Assembly: GCF_017591425.1 (NCBI RefSeq)
Contig: NW_024465423.1
Coordinates: 62,001-126,000, forward strand
Direction of reading: 5' to 3'
DNA length: 64,000 nt
Origin: Ochotona curzoniae
Lineage: Eukaryota; Chordata; Mammalia; Lagomorpha; Ochotonidae
The notes below the pieces were generated by a model. It ran no database searches and was not told the DNA's origin. It worked only from the letters and a program-made list of their open reading frames with translations. Shown here in pieces: positions 23,426 to 35,070 of the stretch (position 1 is its first letter; each line of letters starts with the position of its first letter). A program made the translations under genes and the position numbers.

Positions 23426-24925
23426 GAATAAAATATTTAGGCAGCTTGAGTTGGAACCAGAGGGATGTGTAGTGGGAGCCTTGGGACATCAGCCTCCCCA
23501 AGTGATGCCACTTGACAAAGTCTGCAACTAGGAAAGACAATCCCTGTGACAGAGCCCAGGGTGGAAAGTGTCAGAGTGTTTGGAAGTGGGTATTACTGAG
23601 AGAACAAACTGAAAGAGTTGTGTGCCTGGAGCATTTTGCTAAACCTCTCCTTCCTCCTGTGCTGTGCTAATCCCATGTTGTCCCTGAAAACATGTAGGCA
23701 TTGATGGGGACAAATCTTTCTCTGAGAATAAAAACTTCTGGGTGAGTCGACAGTTGTTCTTTACTTCAGTTGGTGGCAGAGTTCCCTCAGGCTACCCTCA
23801 ATAAATCTGCTCTTTTCTCTAAGTCCTTTTATTTCTCAAGTATGCACTATGCCCCCTTCAGCAGTACTTAGTGTCATGTGATTGTGTCCCAGTGAGTTTC
23901 AAGGTGGAAGGATGGTGCGCATAGTTCAACTGGGATCATGCTGAATCTGTAGCTTGCTCTTGGGAGTAGACATCTGAATTCATACAACAAATATACAAGC
24001 AAGCCCTTTTCATTTGTAAACTGCTTGGAGCTTACAATTTTTTTCTCTGGTTAGTGCCATTTCTGTAGACAAAGTTTACTAACTTTTGTGGTCCCTAGTA
24101 GTTGTCTCTTTTTGGTGTATATTGTCTTGTACAGACAAATCTATACTTACTTTTATGGGATAACTTACTTCTTATAAATTACATAAAGTTTCCTGTTTGC
24201 TCTGGTAGTAATCTGCTGCTTGCCTAGGTAACTGTTTCATGTGCTTCCAGTGCTCTCACATATTTTATTAAAAGAAATATTTGACAATAGCTAGAGGCGT
24301 ATTATGTGTGTCTTAATCATGTAAGAGTCATCAATATCATTTTCATTGTGCCAGATCCCAGATGAATTATTGATCAGTGGAACCATAATGAAGACAACAG
24401 ATTGTGATCAATTCTGATTCTCACAAGTCATTTAACTAAATTAAAGAAACCTGAGCCTTAGTGAGTATACTGCAATTTCCAAGTTCATACTTAGAAATAT
24501 TATACAATTTGGGTTTCAGTGGACAGAAATGTACATTAGTTGAAAAATACAGTTTTGAATAAAAGTAACAGACTTAAGCATACATACATTTACTGAAGAT
24601 GATGTATTGTGGCCATAATTCTTATATTTTGTAGAAAAGTCATTCTTAAAGACAAATAAAGCCTTCATATTTAAATACAGGTAAATTTCTAATTACATCT
24701 GCTTTCCAATTGCTCACTGCTATTTATAACAAAAGTCAAAATGTATACACTATTGAGGTTGACCTTGGAAGATAAACTATATAGCTCTAAAGATAAGTAT
24801 GCATTTATTTCAACTATCCTAGGAATTTGAATTTAACAAATATCTCACTTGATTTTTATGCCGCCTAACTTATAAAAACTATTCAAGTAAAATATTCTGG
24901 TAAAACAAAATAAGTTTCACCAATA
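23426..24925. other. Unassigned intergenic sequence
   Basis: 1.5 kb without a supported gene. A 'gggtgagtcgacagttgttctttacttcagt' to 'cctcaataaatctgctc' stretch (about 23740-23815) looks LTR-like but has no identifiable partner. Confidence 0.35.
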
Positions 24926-24989
24926 GCTTTTGTTTAGCTAGTGACAAAATTAGTATTTGTACATTCAGTTGCATAATATCTAAATCCAA

Positions 24990-26830
24990 AAACTTCCCTG
25001 TATGTAAGAAGCACAGAAAAGGTCACATACAGGGGAAAACCAATCAGAATCACTGTTGAATTCTCTGAAGAGACCCTACAAGCAAGGAGAGAATGGAAAA
25101 AGATCTTCCAAGTCCTGAAGCAAAACAACTGTCAACCAAGAATAACGTACCCAGCAACGATCTCATGTGTATATGAAAATGAAATCAGATACTTCAATAG
25201 CAAAGAAAAACTAGAAGAATATGTCAACACAAAACCAGCTCTGCAAAATCTCCTCAGAAATGTGCTAATTCCAGGAAAAAAAGAGGCAAACCATAAACAA
25301 AGATGGCAAGCAGGAAGGTCTCCAAACTAAAGCCGACACAAGGAATGGCCATTACACAGATAACAACACACAACAAAACACACTCTCATGGCAGGGAAAA
25401 TCGCAACCTCTCAATTTTAACTCTTAACACAAATGGTCTAAACTCACCAACCAAAGACAGAGATTAATGGAATGGATCATCAAATGAGACCCAACTATCT
25501 TTTGCCTACAAGAAACACATCTAACCAGAAAAGATGCGAACAAACTGAAAGTGAAGGGATGGAAAAAGATATTTCATACTAATGGAAGAGAAAAAAAGAA
25601 ACCTGGAGTAGCTGTCCTAATTTCAGATGAGATAGACTTCAACTAACATCAAAAGAGACAGGAAAGGCCATTTTATATTGGTGAAAGAATGATCCATCAA
25701 GAAGCAATCAGCATTTTTAACGTTTATGCACCAATTTCCAACGCACCTTGTTAAGTGAAGCAATTACTTACAGACTTAAGGGGAGACATAGATATGCACA
25801 CAATATTTGTGCATGATCTCAACACACCTTGAACACCAATGGGCAGATAGATGAAACAAAAACTCAACACAGAAACAACAGAGCTCACACAAACAAAAGA
25901 ACAACTGGATTTAGTAGACATATATAGAACTTTTTATCCTAAGGCCACAGACTACACATTTTTCTCACCGGTGCATGGCACCTTCTCCAGAATTGACCAT
26001 ATGATAGGGCACAAAGCAAATCTAAATAACTTCCAAAAGGTTAGAATCATACCATGTCCCCACTGAGACCACCATGGAATGAAACTGTAAATCAACAATG
26101 CAAAACACACCATGAAATATAGACACTCTTGGAAGATGAACAATATGCTATTAAATGAACAATGAATCAGAGAAGAAATTAAAGATGAGATAAAAAAATT
26201 TATGGAAACCAATGAAAACTCTGATACAACATTCCAAAACTTGTGGGACAATGTCAAAGCAGTGCTAAGGGGTAAACACATTGCAATTGGAGCCCATGTC
26301 AAGGCTCAAGAAAGGTGCCAAATACAGGAATTAAGCACACAAATCCAGAAATTGGAACAACAGCAGCAGAAGAGCCCCACACACAATAGGAAACAAGAAA
26401 TCATCAAAACAAGGGAGGAGATAAACCCAATAGAAATAGAAAAAACTATACATAAAATCAACAAATAAGAAAGTTGTTTTTTTGAGAAAATAAACAAAAT
26501 AGACTGCATTGGCCCAACTGACCGAAAAAAAAAAAAAAGAAAAAAAACAAGGGAAAGCGAGAATCAACAGCATTATAGATGAAAAAGGCAACATAACATC
26601 AGACACTGTGATCATTAAGAAAATCATTAGAAATTACTACAAAGAACTGAACTCCAATAAATTTGAGGAGAATCAAGAAATGGAAAAGTTCTTAAACTAC
26701 CACCACTTACCAAAACTTAGTCCAGAGGCAAGAGAAGAATTAAATAAATCCATAACTGAAGCAGAGATTAAAGCAGTGATCGAAGATCTCCCAACAAAGA
26801 AAAGCCGGGCCCATATTCCTATATCTTATA
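24990..26830 (+). mobile_element. LINE-1, plus strand, ORF1 end and ORF2 start
   Basis: ORF1 C-terminal domain at about 25030-25280 (FSEETLQARREWKKIFQVLK), an inter-ORF spacer, then ORF2 from about 25400. ORF2 is riddled with stops but tracks the endonuclease domain (NTNGLNSPTKDR region, then DYTFFSPVHGTFSRIDHMIG at 25950-26020, matching the conserved 'T-x-S-R-I-D-x-I' end). The best open stretch, 26509-26898, covers the linker before reverse transcriptase. It breaks off near 26830 with no reverse transcriptase, 3' UTR or poly-A. Confidence 0.85.
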
Positions 26831-27055
26831 GAATGTCTCTGGTTAAAATATCCAGGATTATATTTCATGACAGGAGTGAGAATGTACCTTTTTATTGATT
26901 CAAGATACTAGTATAAGTCCCCTAGAAACTTGGCCACATTCAATATGCTGCTGTGTTGTGAGTGCTAAATGTATTCCTTTAACATTTTGAGAAATATTCC
27001 TCATTACAGACTTTGCTTTAGGGTTTGAACATGAATACAGGTTATTTCTACCTTT
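26831..27055. other. Unassigned short interval
   Basis: Nothing recognisable. Confidence 0.4.
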
Positions 27056-27385
27056 TTTTAAAAATATGTATTTATACTGTAAAGGCTGATATACAGAGAG
27101 GGACAGAAACATAGAGGAAACTTCCATCAGATGATTCACACCCCAAGTGACCACGATGGCTGGAGATGAGCTAATCTGAAGCTAAGAGCCAGGAGCTTCT
27201 GGGGCCTCCTGTGTGGTTGCAGAGTCCCAAAGCTTTGGGCCATTCTTGACTGCTTTTGCAGCCCACAGGCAGGGAGCTGTGAGGCAAGTAGGACCACCAG
27301 GATTAGGCACAGCACCTATATGGGATGCTGACATGCTCAAGGCAAGCACATTTAACCACCACGCTATCACATCAGGCATGCAGGT
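27056..27385 (-). repeat. CSINE, old copy
   Basis: Minus-oriented and diverged. Tail side is the A/T-rich 27056-27075; head near 27380. 'ccacaggcagggagctg' and 'cctatatgggatgctgacatgc' identify it. Confidence 0.85.
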
Positions 27386-28038
27386 TGTATCTTAAGAAAT
27401 GCTTTTTCTGTGTACTGAGATTATCATGGCTTTCATTTTTTCATAGGCTATAGCATGTTACATAAATTGCTTTCCAATATCAAACAAACACTGCATAAAA
27501 TGATGCTTTTGGTGAGCTGTGGGATTTAATGAGTAATGTTTTGCTGAGGATTTTTGCAATGAATTCAATCAGGGATAGTCATCTGTCTAGTGTCGTTGAA
27601 CAACACTTGATTAAACAAATCAAGGTGCTTTGTGATTAAGCACAAAATTCTCAGAAGAAGTTTGAGAGGATTTCTGCCTTAAGATTCTTTGGAATTGCTA
27701 GAGAAGAATTGCTATTGATTAGTTTTGTAATATATGGTAGAAGCTCACATTGATGCCATCTAATCTGAGCTGCTTTATGTGGTGACAGTCATAATTCCTT
27801 CATCTGTAACTTCCTCAGTTATTTCTCTATTTAGGTATACTATGTCATCAGAGCTGAATATTGCTATATATTTACAACTTACTCTATGTTTGTTTGTTTC
27901 AAATAAGCTTGTAAGATGACAATAGCATGGGGGCTTTTAGGTAGGGGTTGGATTGGGATGCGGTCTTTGCAAGCCTGTCCTTGCTGGCAAAGGGATGAGG
28001 GGAGAGGGTTGTGGGTGACATAGAGAGAAACAGTAAGA

Positions 28039-28040
<2 letters not shown>
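27386..28040. other. Unassigned sequence
   Basis: No open frame or repeat recognised. Confidence 0.4.

Positions 28041-28041
<1 letters not shown>

Positions 28042-28097
<56 letters not shown>
28042..28097. repeat. (GT)n microsatellite
   Basis: About 28 uninterrupted GT units, followed by a GA-rich tract to about 28136. Confidence 0.98.
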
Positions 28098-28098
<1 letters not shown>

Positions 28099-28099
28099 C

Positions 28100-31020
28100 A
28101 GTAACAGAGAGAGGCAGAGAGAGGCAGAGAGAGAGATGAGACTGTTGGGAAGTGTGCGAGGTGGTAGGAGGAGAGCTGAGTCCCCAGAGTCTTAGCTCTG
28201 GCCAAAGCCCTGACTGGATCAGTCACTTCCACTGTGGTAGGGAGCCAGAAGCCAGGCACTAACCACCTGGAGAAACCTAGCCAGCAGTCTGAATGGCATG
28301 GGTATTGGGCTGTGCATGGTGTGGGGCTGAGCATCATGCACCACAGGTGTTCTTGGCTAGCCTCAGCTCCACGCAGCTCGGGCAGCACCCTGTGAGCAAG
28401 AGTAGGTCCTGGAGTGCTGAAGCAGACCTGCAGGACCGTATCCACTCTACCCACAAACTGTGTGCAGGGCTGTGGTTAGCCAGACCTGGAGAAGGGAATT
28501 TGGCAATGTTCTGCTGAGGATCCAGTGGTGTGGTACAGCCAGAGGCACATTGCTGCCGGACTGGAAGTTGAGGTGGTACCAGCAAAGCAGCTCCTGGCAA
28601 GTGCAAGTTCAGGCTGCAGCCCAGAGCAGAGCATTGGGGTTGTCCGCAGTGGAACATGCAACCCCTGTAATCCTGAGCCTGGCTGCTGGTGCTGTAGCTC
28701 GAGGGAGGGGAGGCCTGGAATCAGAGGCCTGGTGAGCTGAGGTCCAGCCTGTTGGGCAGCACACGGGGCTGTGGAAGGGAAGGCAGTGTGACACATGTTG
28801 CAGGCTCCATGTTCACTAGTGCCACAGGTGTCTCCTTGACCCCAAGTGAATTACACACCACTTGAGCTGAGGAGTGTCAAAATTAGCACGATGAAGATGT
28901 GCTGAGCTACGTGGCTGAGCTAAGTGTCCTGAGCTACATGGTTGGCTTGGAGGTGGGGACCCATGGTGTGTGTTGTTGCTGGTGCAGGGGTTGGGTGGTG
29001 GTGAGTGTGGGTCATGGGGCTGGACGTTTGCTGGGAGGAAGCAAGAGAGTGTGCCCGGGGATGTGGAGACAGGGGCGGGATATGCCTCTTGGCAGAGCGG
29101 GCTCATTGTGCGCCCTTTGGCAGGTCAAGGAGCTCAGCTGTGGCCAAGGGCACTGCAGGATACACTTTTGCTTCTAGCAGAACCCCTACTTCCACAATGA
29201 TAAGATCTCAAGGATCAGAGCCAGCATGGTAGAGAAGCCATAGACACTAGATTCGGTGTGAATCCTGCTCAGTCATGGCTCCTTTTTGAGATTCCATTCG
29301 TTCAGGATACAGGGCTTCACATTCAGCGCAACCAAGTGGTTCTGTGACTGTGATGGTGATCCAACTGGCTCCAACCTGGGCTATAGCCAATCCAGCCTTT
29401 TGCATTGTCTGACAGAACATGCCTTTCCAAACACCAACAAGATTGCCTGGATGAGGCCAACCCTCATTTGCATCACCTCATTTGATTCGAGAGCCTTTGC
29501 TGGCCTCAGGCAGGAATGAGACTGTCAGAGGTTGGTGAGGGCCATAAACCAGTGCTAATGAGGTGGGTTGGTGATGTATGTTATAGTAGGCAAAGGTGCC
29601 TGCAAAGATGCTCAGGTGATCTTAGGCAAATCCGGCTTACATGCCCTCCTTCCCTTCCCTTTGCCCAGATCATCTGCGATAACCTAGGCTCAATGCCCTG
29701 CTGTACTAACCCAGCGAGGATGTCTGCTTCAGGGGAACAATACAGAAGTGGGGTGAGTAATCGATGGAATGCAGCATGAGCATTCCCTTGGGTAGCAGGT
29801 TGGGAAGCCAGGTGCAATATATCAGTAGAGCTTCTGCAGACAAGATATATCCCCTCATCTGAGACATGAAGAGGTCCTCTGCACCCGTATGCCATGGACA
29901 AGAGGCAGGAGGATTGAATGCTGCAAATACTTCCCCTTTGCCATAAAGGCTGATGGGTCAACCTTCTTGCAGCCAGGCTTAAGGACTCGCACATATCAAC
30001 CTCTGCCTGACACAAAGGGTTTACGCTGGTGCAAGTGCTGTTGACCTCTGCCACCAGCATCCAACCCTGCCATCAGCACCCAAACTCGCCTGGGAGCATT
30101 GTCAAAACCTGGGCTGCCTGCCTAGCAGATACACTGGGATTGTGCTGGGTCTGGTGTGGTTGGTGGACATTCAGGCTTGGCTGTCATCCAGGTGCAAGAG
30201 AGTAGGTCAATGAGAGCAGAAGCACAAGTGTCTGCATAATGGGGGCAGCCTGCCAGGAGCAAAGTAGCCCAAAATGCGACTGTGGTGGACATGGTAGCAG
30301 AGGCACGGGCTTGCAAGGCAGCTGGGATCACTTCAACACCCTGCATAACCTGCCTGGGTACCGTGGCAACATGAGCACAGCTGGGGTTTGGGGAGCCACA
30401 TGGAACCCTGGCCTGCCTGTGATTCTTGACCCAGGATTGTGCAGGATGTGGAGCAAGATGAGAAGGAGGAGGAGCAGGAAGAGGAGGAAGACCAATGGCT
30501 ACACAGAGAATGAGACGTCCCTTATTGCCAGTGTGTGGGCCTGTCCTTTCTCCAAGGAGAAATGTGTCCCTCCACATCCCTTATTCCCCATCCCTCCACA
30601 GCCACTGAGAACACACTCTGTGACTATGAAGTGACACAGAACTTGAACGATGTGCTGTCCACAGGGGATTCCTTTGGCTTAGGTGGTGCTCACAGTGGTT
30701 GAGAGGCACACATGTATGCAAGGTGGGATTAGCGGTTGTGCCTGCAATATCAGCAGCAGAAGTCTTAGGTGGTCTAGGGGTTCTGCACAGCTGGCCATTA
30801 TATGGCATGTCAGATTGTACCCAGGCAGTGCTCCAAGATTGGGTATAGCTTCTGGAGCTGTAGGGTAGAATGGCTCCCTTAAAGCCAAGTGTGAATACAG
30901 GCTATGCCACAAATACAAGCTGGTTGTGAGGGCATGTGTCTTGTGGTGTAATATGTCTGCAACCCTAAATTCCCAAGAAAAGCCACGGAGGCACCAAGCC
31001 AGGCAGCTTGCCATCCAATA
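28100..31020. other. GC-richer segment without a recognised gene
   Basis: Base composition rises clearly here compared with 22000-28000. Open frames of 100-190 codons on both strands (for example 29581-30060 minus and 30122-30577 minus) lack motifs. No splice pattern or domain was found. Possibilities include a LINE 5' UTR or decayed flanks of the TSPY-like gene to the right; I cannot choose. Confidence 0.3.
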
Positions 31021-32110
31021 CAGTCACAAATGAGAGAAGGAGCATCACTAATCCTTTATTTGGAGCATTTTATCACAAGGCTTCTGTTATAGGTGCTGGA
31101 CTCAACAAAGAAGAACTCCAAACATCCCTGCTTCCTCTTTTCTCTCTGCTTCCAATACAAAAGTGTTTTGAAATACTTATTTTGAAATACATATTCTGGC
31201 ACTGGTATTTGAGGGCAGGCTTAACCCATCTCTACAATGGTCTTAGTCCAAAAACTGTACAGAAAAGCACATCCCAGGCTTGGAACAGGAACTTTCATGT
31301 GAACTTGATCTACATTTCTTTTCCCAGTCTCTCGTGGAATCACTGGAACACACACAACATCCACATCACAGAATTTATTGTATTAGGTTGGGTTAACACA
31401 GCTGTTCCCAACTGGCACTTGAGGTCTGTATCTTCCTTCCGTCATGTGGCAGACAAGCTCATATATTCCATACCAGGGTTTTCAGGGTTTTTACACATCT
31501 CCAACAGATACCATTCTAAATGAAAAGCTCTCTGAAACACACAAATTCTTAAGGACACATGTCTGCCTCAGAACAACACTAAATGTGTATCAAAATGGAA
31601 AGGATCTATATAGAATGCTATCCAAAACTCACGTGTGACTTTTCATTAGTGTGACTTTTCACAATGAGAGAGACTAAAATCTGTTTGCTCTTATTCCAGA
31701 ACAACTGCTAGTGTTCACTGAAGGAATACATGGTCCAAGAAAACTAAAATATAAGGACATCTATTATTAAAAACTAAACTCCTAATGTGTCTTAGTTCAA
31801 AAATACAACCTTAATATTCATTAATATTTCTGAAATCAGTAGTGAAAGAAACTTAGATGAAACACAACATAACTTGCTGGTATTGAGCTGAAGATCAACT
31901 TGACATAGATGGCCAGGAATATGTCTATTAAAGTGAAGTGATGCTTCAAATTTATTTAGTACCTGCGTGGGTGGCCACAAAGCATGCCTACATGTGTGTG
32001 TTCACACACAAACGTGAGCCAGTTTGTCAGAAAATCCCTTTTTTCTCCACTAAACCTCAGGTACAACCTTTGGGAATTAAGGGACCATGTCCCTACACAC
32101 AAGCTCTTAC
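31021..32110 (-). other. Possible 3' end of the TSPY-like gene
   Basis: Downstream of the last recognised exon. The only supported signal is AATAAA on the minus strand (TTTATT at 31057-31062). The usual tiny last coding exon was not identified. The sequence is otherwise unassigned. Confidence 0.25.
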
Positions 32111-32200
32111 CCAAGGTCAAGGGCTGCTCATCACCTTTCTCCATTCCATCTTCAGCTGCCTGAGTGCCAAGTTAATATGGCAAATATCCTTGTAGATTAT
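32111..32200 (-). pseudogene. TSPY/TSPX-like exon 5
   Basis: Preceded on the minus strand by a good acceptor (tattcctaacag) and followed by a GTAAGA donor at 32110. In frame it reads IIYKDICHINLALRQLKM, aligning with the family's 'CKDLWRNPL-x-YY-K-R-M' end of the SET/NAP domain. The frame then closes with TGA about 25 codons in. The tryptophan and proline usual here are replaced. Confidence 0.7.
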
Positions 32201-32285
32201 CTGTTAGGAATAAGGAGAAATTAGCTCACTGTCAAGTTGCCCCAGAACTTCCGACATGCACTTAGAATTTCCCCCAGTGATCAAC

Positions 32286-32434
32286 CATCTCAGCAATCCT
32301 GCTGGAGTCTACAAAATCATGGTCCACATGCCAGTTGAAAACATCGACACTGTTGTTATATGCCATGCTCCTTGGATCTTCACTCATATAACCCTGAAGC
32401 CACTTAATTGGAGAGGAACAATATGCTCTATAGC
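32286..32434 (-). pseudogene. TSPY/TSPX-like exon 4
   Basis: 149 bp with acceptor AG at 32435-32436 and a weak donor GTTGAT at 32285. It encodes the most diagnostic part of the family: GYRAYCSSPIKWLQGYMS, then NNSVDVFNWHVDHDFVDSSR and IAEM. These align with the TSPY 'EYRASHSTPI-x-W' and 'NNSSLNFFNWFSDHNFAGS' blocks. The exon is open throughout and keeps phase with exon 5. TSPYL genes have no introns, so the exon structure favours TSPY or its X homologue TSPX. Confidence 0.85.
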
Positions 32435-32524
32435 CTAAGGGATGAGAATGCAAAACAGAGCTGGATCACATCACCAGTTACCTGTCACCCATGTCAAATA
32501 TCCAGTCTCTGAGTAACATCTCAC

Positions 32525-32635
32525 CATTGATGTTAGCTCAATATTCCTTAACAATCACTGTGTTAGAGAAGTAATGATTGCTGCGGAAAACAACCGGATC
32601 TTGCAGCAATACCTGGGATGCTTGTTTTTAACCAC
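32525..32635 (-). pseudogene. TSPY/TSPX-like exon 3, frameshifted
   Basis: 111 bp with acceptor (cctgacag) and donor GTGAGA. It begins VVKNKHPRYCCKIRLF, matching the 'EEKHPVHLCKIMLFF' block. One base is missing after that (TTTT where the family phase needs TTTTT), so the frame runs into TGA. In the original phase a second TGA also falls near the end ('KEY' followed by stop). Two independent lesions make the locus a pseudogene, barring assembly error. Confidence 0.85.
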
Positions 32636-32742
32636 CTGTCAGGATAAGATGAAGCAGTGAGTCTCCTTGCAACTGTTTTAAACTATTTCCGTTACTCACA
32701 GTGCCTTCTGCATAAGACTAGGCTGAGGCTCAAGGAACTGAC

Positions 32743-32820
32743 CTGTAGGTTGGTCATGTAGTTAAGGATGTCTTCATCCTTATCACAGATGATGGGAGAT
32801 ATCTGGGAATGGTTCATAAA
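32743..32820 (-). pseudogene. TSPY/TSPX-like exon 2
   Basis: 78 bp, open, with acceptor AG at 32821-32822 and donor GTCAGT at 32742. It encodes FMNHSQISPIICDKDEDILN followed by YMTNLQ. This is the 'NHPxxSxxIxDxDEDxLxYMxxLEV' block of the SET/NAP domain in TSPY. Exon 1, which should lie to the right and encode the start, was not found; the (GT)n tract at 32856-32930 sits in the intervening intron. Confidence 0.85.
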
Positions 32821-32851
32821 CTACCTATCAAGGACCTTTCACAAAAACTGC

Positions 32852-32855
<4 letters not shown>

Positions 32856-32902
<47 letters not shown>

Positions 32903-32930
32903 GTGTGTGTGTGTGTGTGCAAGAGAGCAA
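32856..32930. repeat. (GT)n microsatellite
   Basis: About 35 GT units with one interruption, inside the presumed first intron of the TSPY-like pseudogene. Confidence 0.98.
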
Positions 32931-33839
32931 AAGCAAGGGGAATATGGAAAGAACAGGCAGTGCAATGGAGAAATCTTTTTTTGTTGGGTGCTCCTTAAAA
33001 TATTGTTACATACATCTTCTGTCTTCCAAGACTTGTCCGGATATTTCTTTTTTACAGCTCATAGGAAATAAAGGAAGAGCAAGTGTCACAGTCTCAGGGC
33101 TATTTGAACATACAACAACATCAATATCAAACTTGAGTCCCATCATGTGGGACTAGAATTCAGACCTACACAATGCACAGCTGGTTATTAATATTACTGG
33201 ATCACAATGTCCCAATACATCCTCAAATAATAGCTCCTGCTACATGTTAATCTTTAAGTGGTGGACAAAAGGAGGGCCTCTGTCCTCAGTATAGTGAGAG
33301 CCCTGATCTTTGTGAGCTAAGGATGAACTGCCATCGAGCACTTCATACCTCTGTGTGCCACAGGTTCTTACTGGCAACCTGGTAGCAATGGCAAAGACAA
33401 GAATCTCGTTTCTCTGACAGGATCCACACCGAGCTGGTGCTTCCTTTGAGAGCCACCTCAGGCATCACAGTTATCAGTTGTCAGTGACTGAGTTGGAGAA
33501 TGGTTCTGTTACCTGAAAGTCTCCAACACAGGCAAGACTGTGCTTTCAAAGAACCTTCCCTCCAAGTTGGAGAAATACCTTGACAATTGGTGGACTTATG
33601 CATAACAGTGTAGGTTCAGTCAACATGCCCTCCAGGCCTCCCTAGAGTGTTTTAATGTGCTGTGGAGGAAATTCATTTTCCTCACAACAGACACTTTTTC
33701 ACGGTGATGCATTTCCTCAATGCTAACTGGGAAACTGGCTACACTCGCGACTGTGACTCAGCACATTAAAGAATACAACTTTAGAACAGAAGCCAGGGAT
33801 GTTGTGGATGATCATCCCTCTGCGTTCCATTAGTACCAT
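32931..33839. other. Unassigned, presumed upstream flank or intron 1 of the TSPY-like gene
   Basis: No exon recognised on the minus strand. A stretch at 33320-33480 reads coding-like on the plus strand but I could not place it. Confidence 0.3.
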
Positions 33840-35070
33840 GTGTTTCTGCTTCAATTCTTTAGCTGGCTCTGCTTCAGTCTCTCATGTTCCCTAGTCAATG
33901 GATGTCTCCCAGAGTGTGCTTGTAACTGGGGTGTCCTTGACCCAAATGCAGGTGAAGCCTGCTCTTTCTCATGCCGCCTTTCCTGGTGTGCAACGCAGGC
34001 TGCAAGGAGCTTCTTCTCCCCCCTTCCTCCTCTGTTGACCTCTCTCCATCATGCTCCTCCCACCTCCTGTTCAGCCACTACCCCAGCAACTTCAAAGTAC
34101 ACAGCAGCCATGTTGATGCTGCTGTTGCCCAGCAGGGCCGCACTCTCTCCCTCAGCTCACAGGCCTCCCTTTCCTGGGGTCCTTCTCAGAACAGACATGG
34201 GGTCCCTGTTCCTAGCAATGGACACAAACTGCCTGGCACCTGACAGCAGTGGTAGTTGCACAGGCCCTGGTGACTTTCCCACGAGGATGCTCATGTAGGG
34301 CCTCTTTCCTAAAGCCCTTTTGGCCCTTCTACCCGCCCCGTACCACAAGCATTCTCCACCTCAGTGGATCTCGTGCTCAGATCCGCAGAGGCTGCCATGC
34401 TAAACAGAGCATGTGGGGTATGTCCTGACTTCTCCCTGTCTGAACAGTGCCCGGCTCACCCCAGGGCACCTGCACTGTCTCTCGGAAGTGGTGATGTGCC
34501 AACAAAAGTACATGTGCAGAGATCTCGGCAATGACAATGGGTGGGGCGACTCAGTGTGAAAAGTGGACCCCTGACCCACCGCCAGCGTGCTGAGCTTTCT
34601 GGGGAAGTGCGGTGTACAACCAGGAACGCGAGTGTGTCAACCTGAGCCTTGCCCCAGGCTCCCTGTGCAAGGGTGGGGATGCTTTGCGGGGTTTGCCCGG
34701 CTCAGCCTTGTACAAGGGATACAGCCTGTGGGTGAAAGGGACAGAAGTAGCCCTCCTGTCCTACATGGGGCTGCCAGGGTTCAGCCCTGCTAGTGGACCA
34801 TGTTTCTGGTGCAGGCATGCTGAAGCAGTCATTGTGGGTCAGTCAGAAGTAAAGCATGTGGAAGGACATGTGCCCAAAGTGGGCTAATATGTGATTGCTC
34901 TGGTGGTGAGTCCTGGGTGGCTTGGTCGGCTCCCTGCCCTTCCATGTCGTAGTTGCCAGATCACCTGTCTTTGGGATTTCAATTCGACCTGAGCTACAGA
35001 TAAGTTCTTTGGGAATGCAGGGGTTTTGTCACCTTCCAATCCTGTTTTCACATGTGTAGGTAACAAAATC
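33840..35070. other. GC-rich coding-like region, unrecognised
   Basis: Distinctly GC-rich and stop-poor. Overlapping frames run 150 codons (33840-34298 plus) and 91 codons (34612-34887 plus), with a splice-acceptor-like 'ttctccctgtctgaacag' at about 34435. No domain recognised. On the minus strand it is where TSPY exon 1 and promoter would be expected, but I could not find the acidic exon 1 sequence. It may be a decayed host gene or promoter CpG-rich DNA. Confidence 0.3.

Noticed and set aside
23740..23815. Possible extra LTR end
   Set aside because: A single AATAAA and a CT-rich phrase only; no TG/CA ends, partner or target duplication.
27879..28454. 191-codon minus frame
   Set aside because: Spans a (GT)n tract, which is stop-free; no motif and no conserved start.
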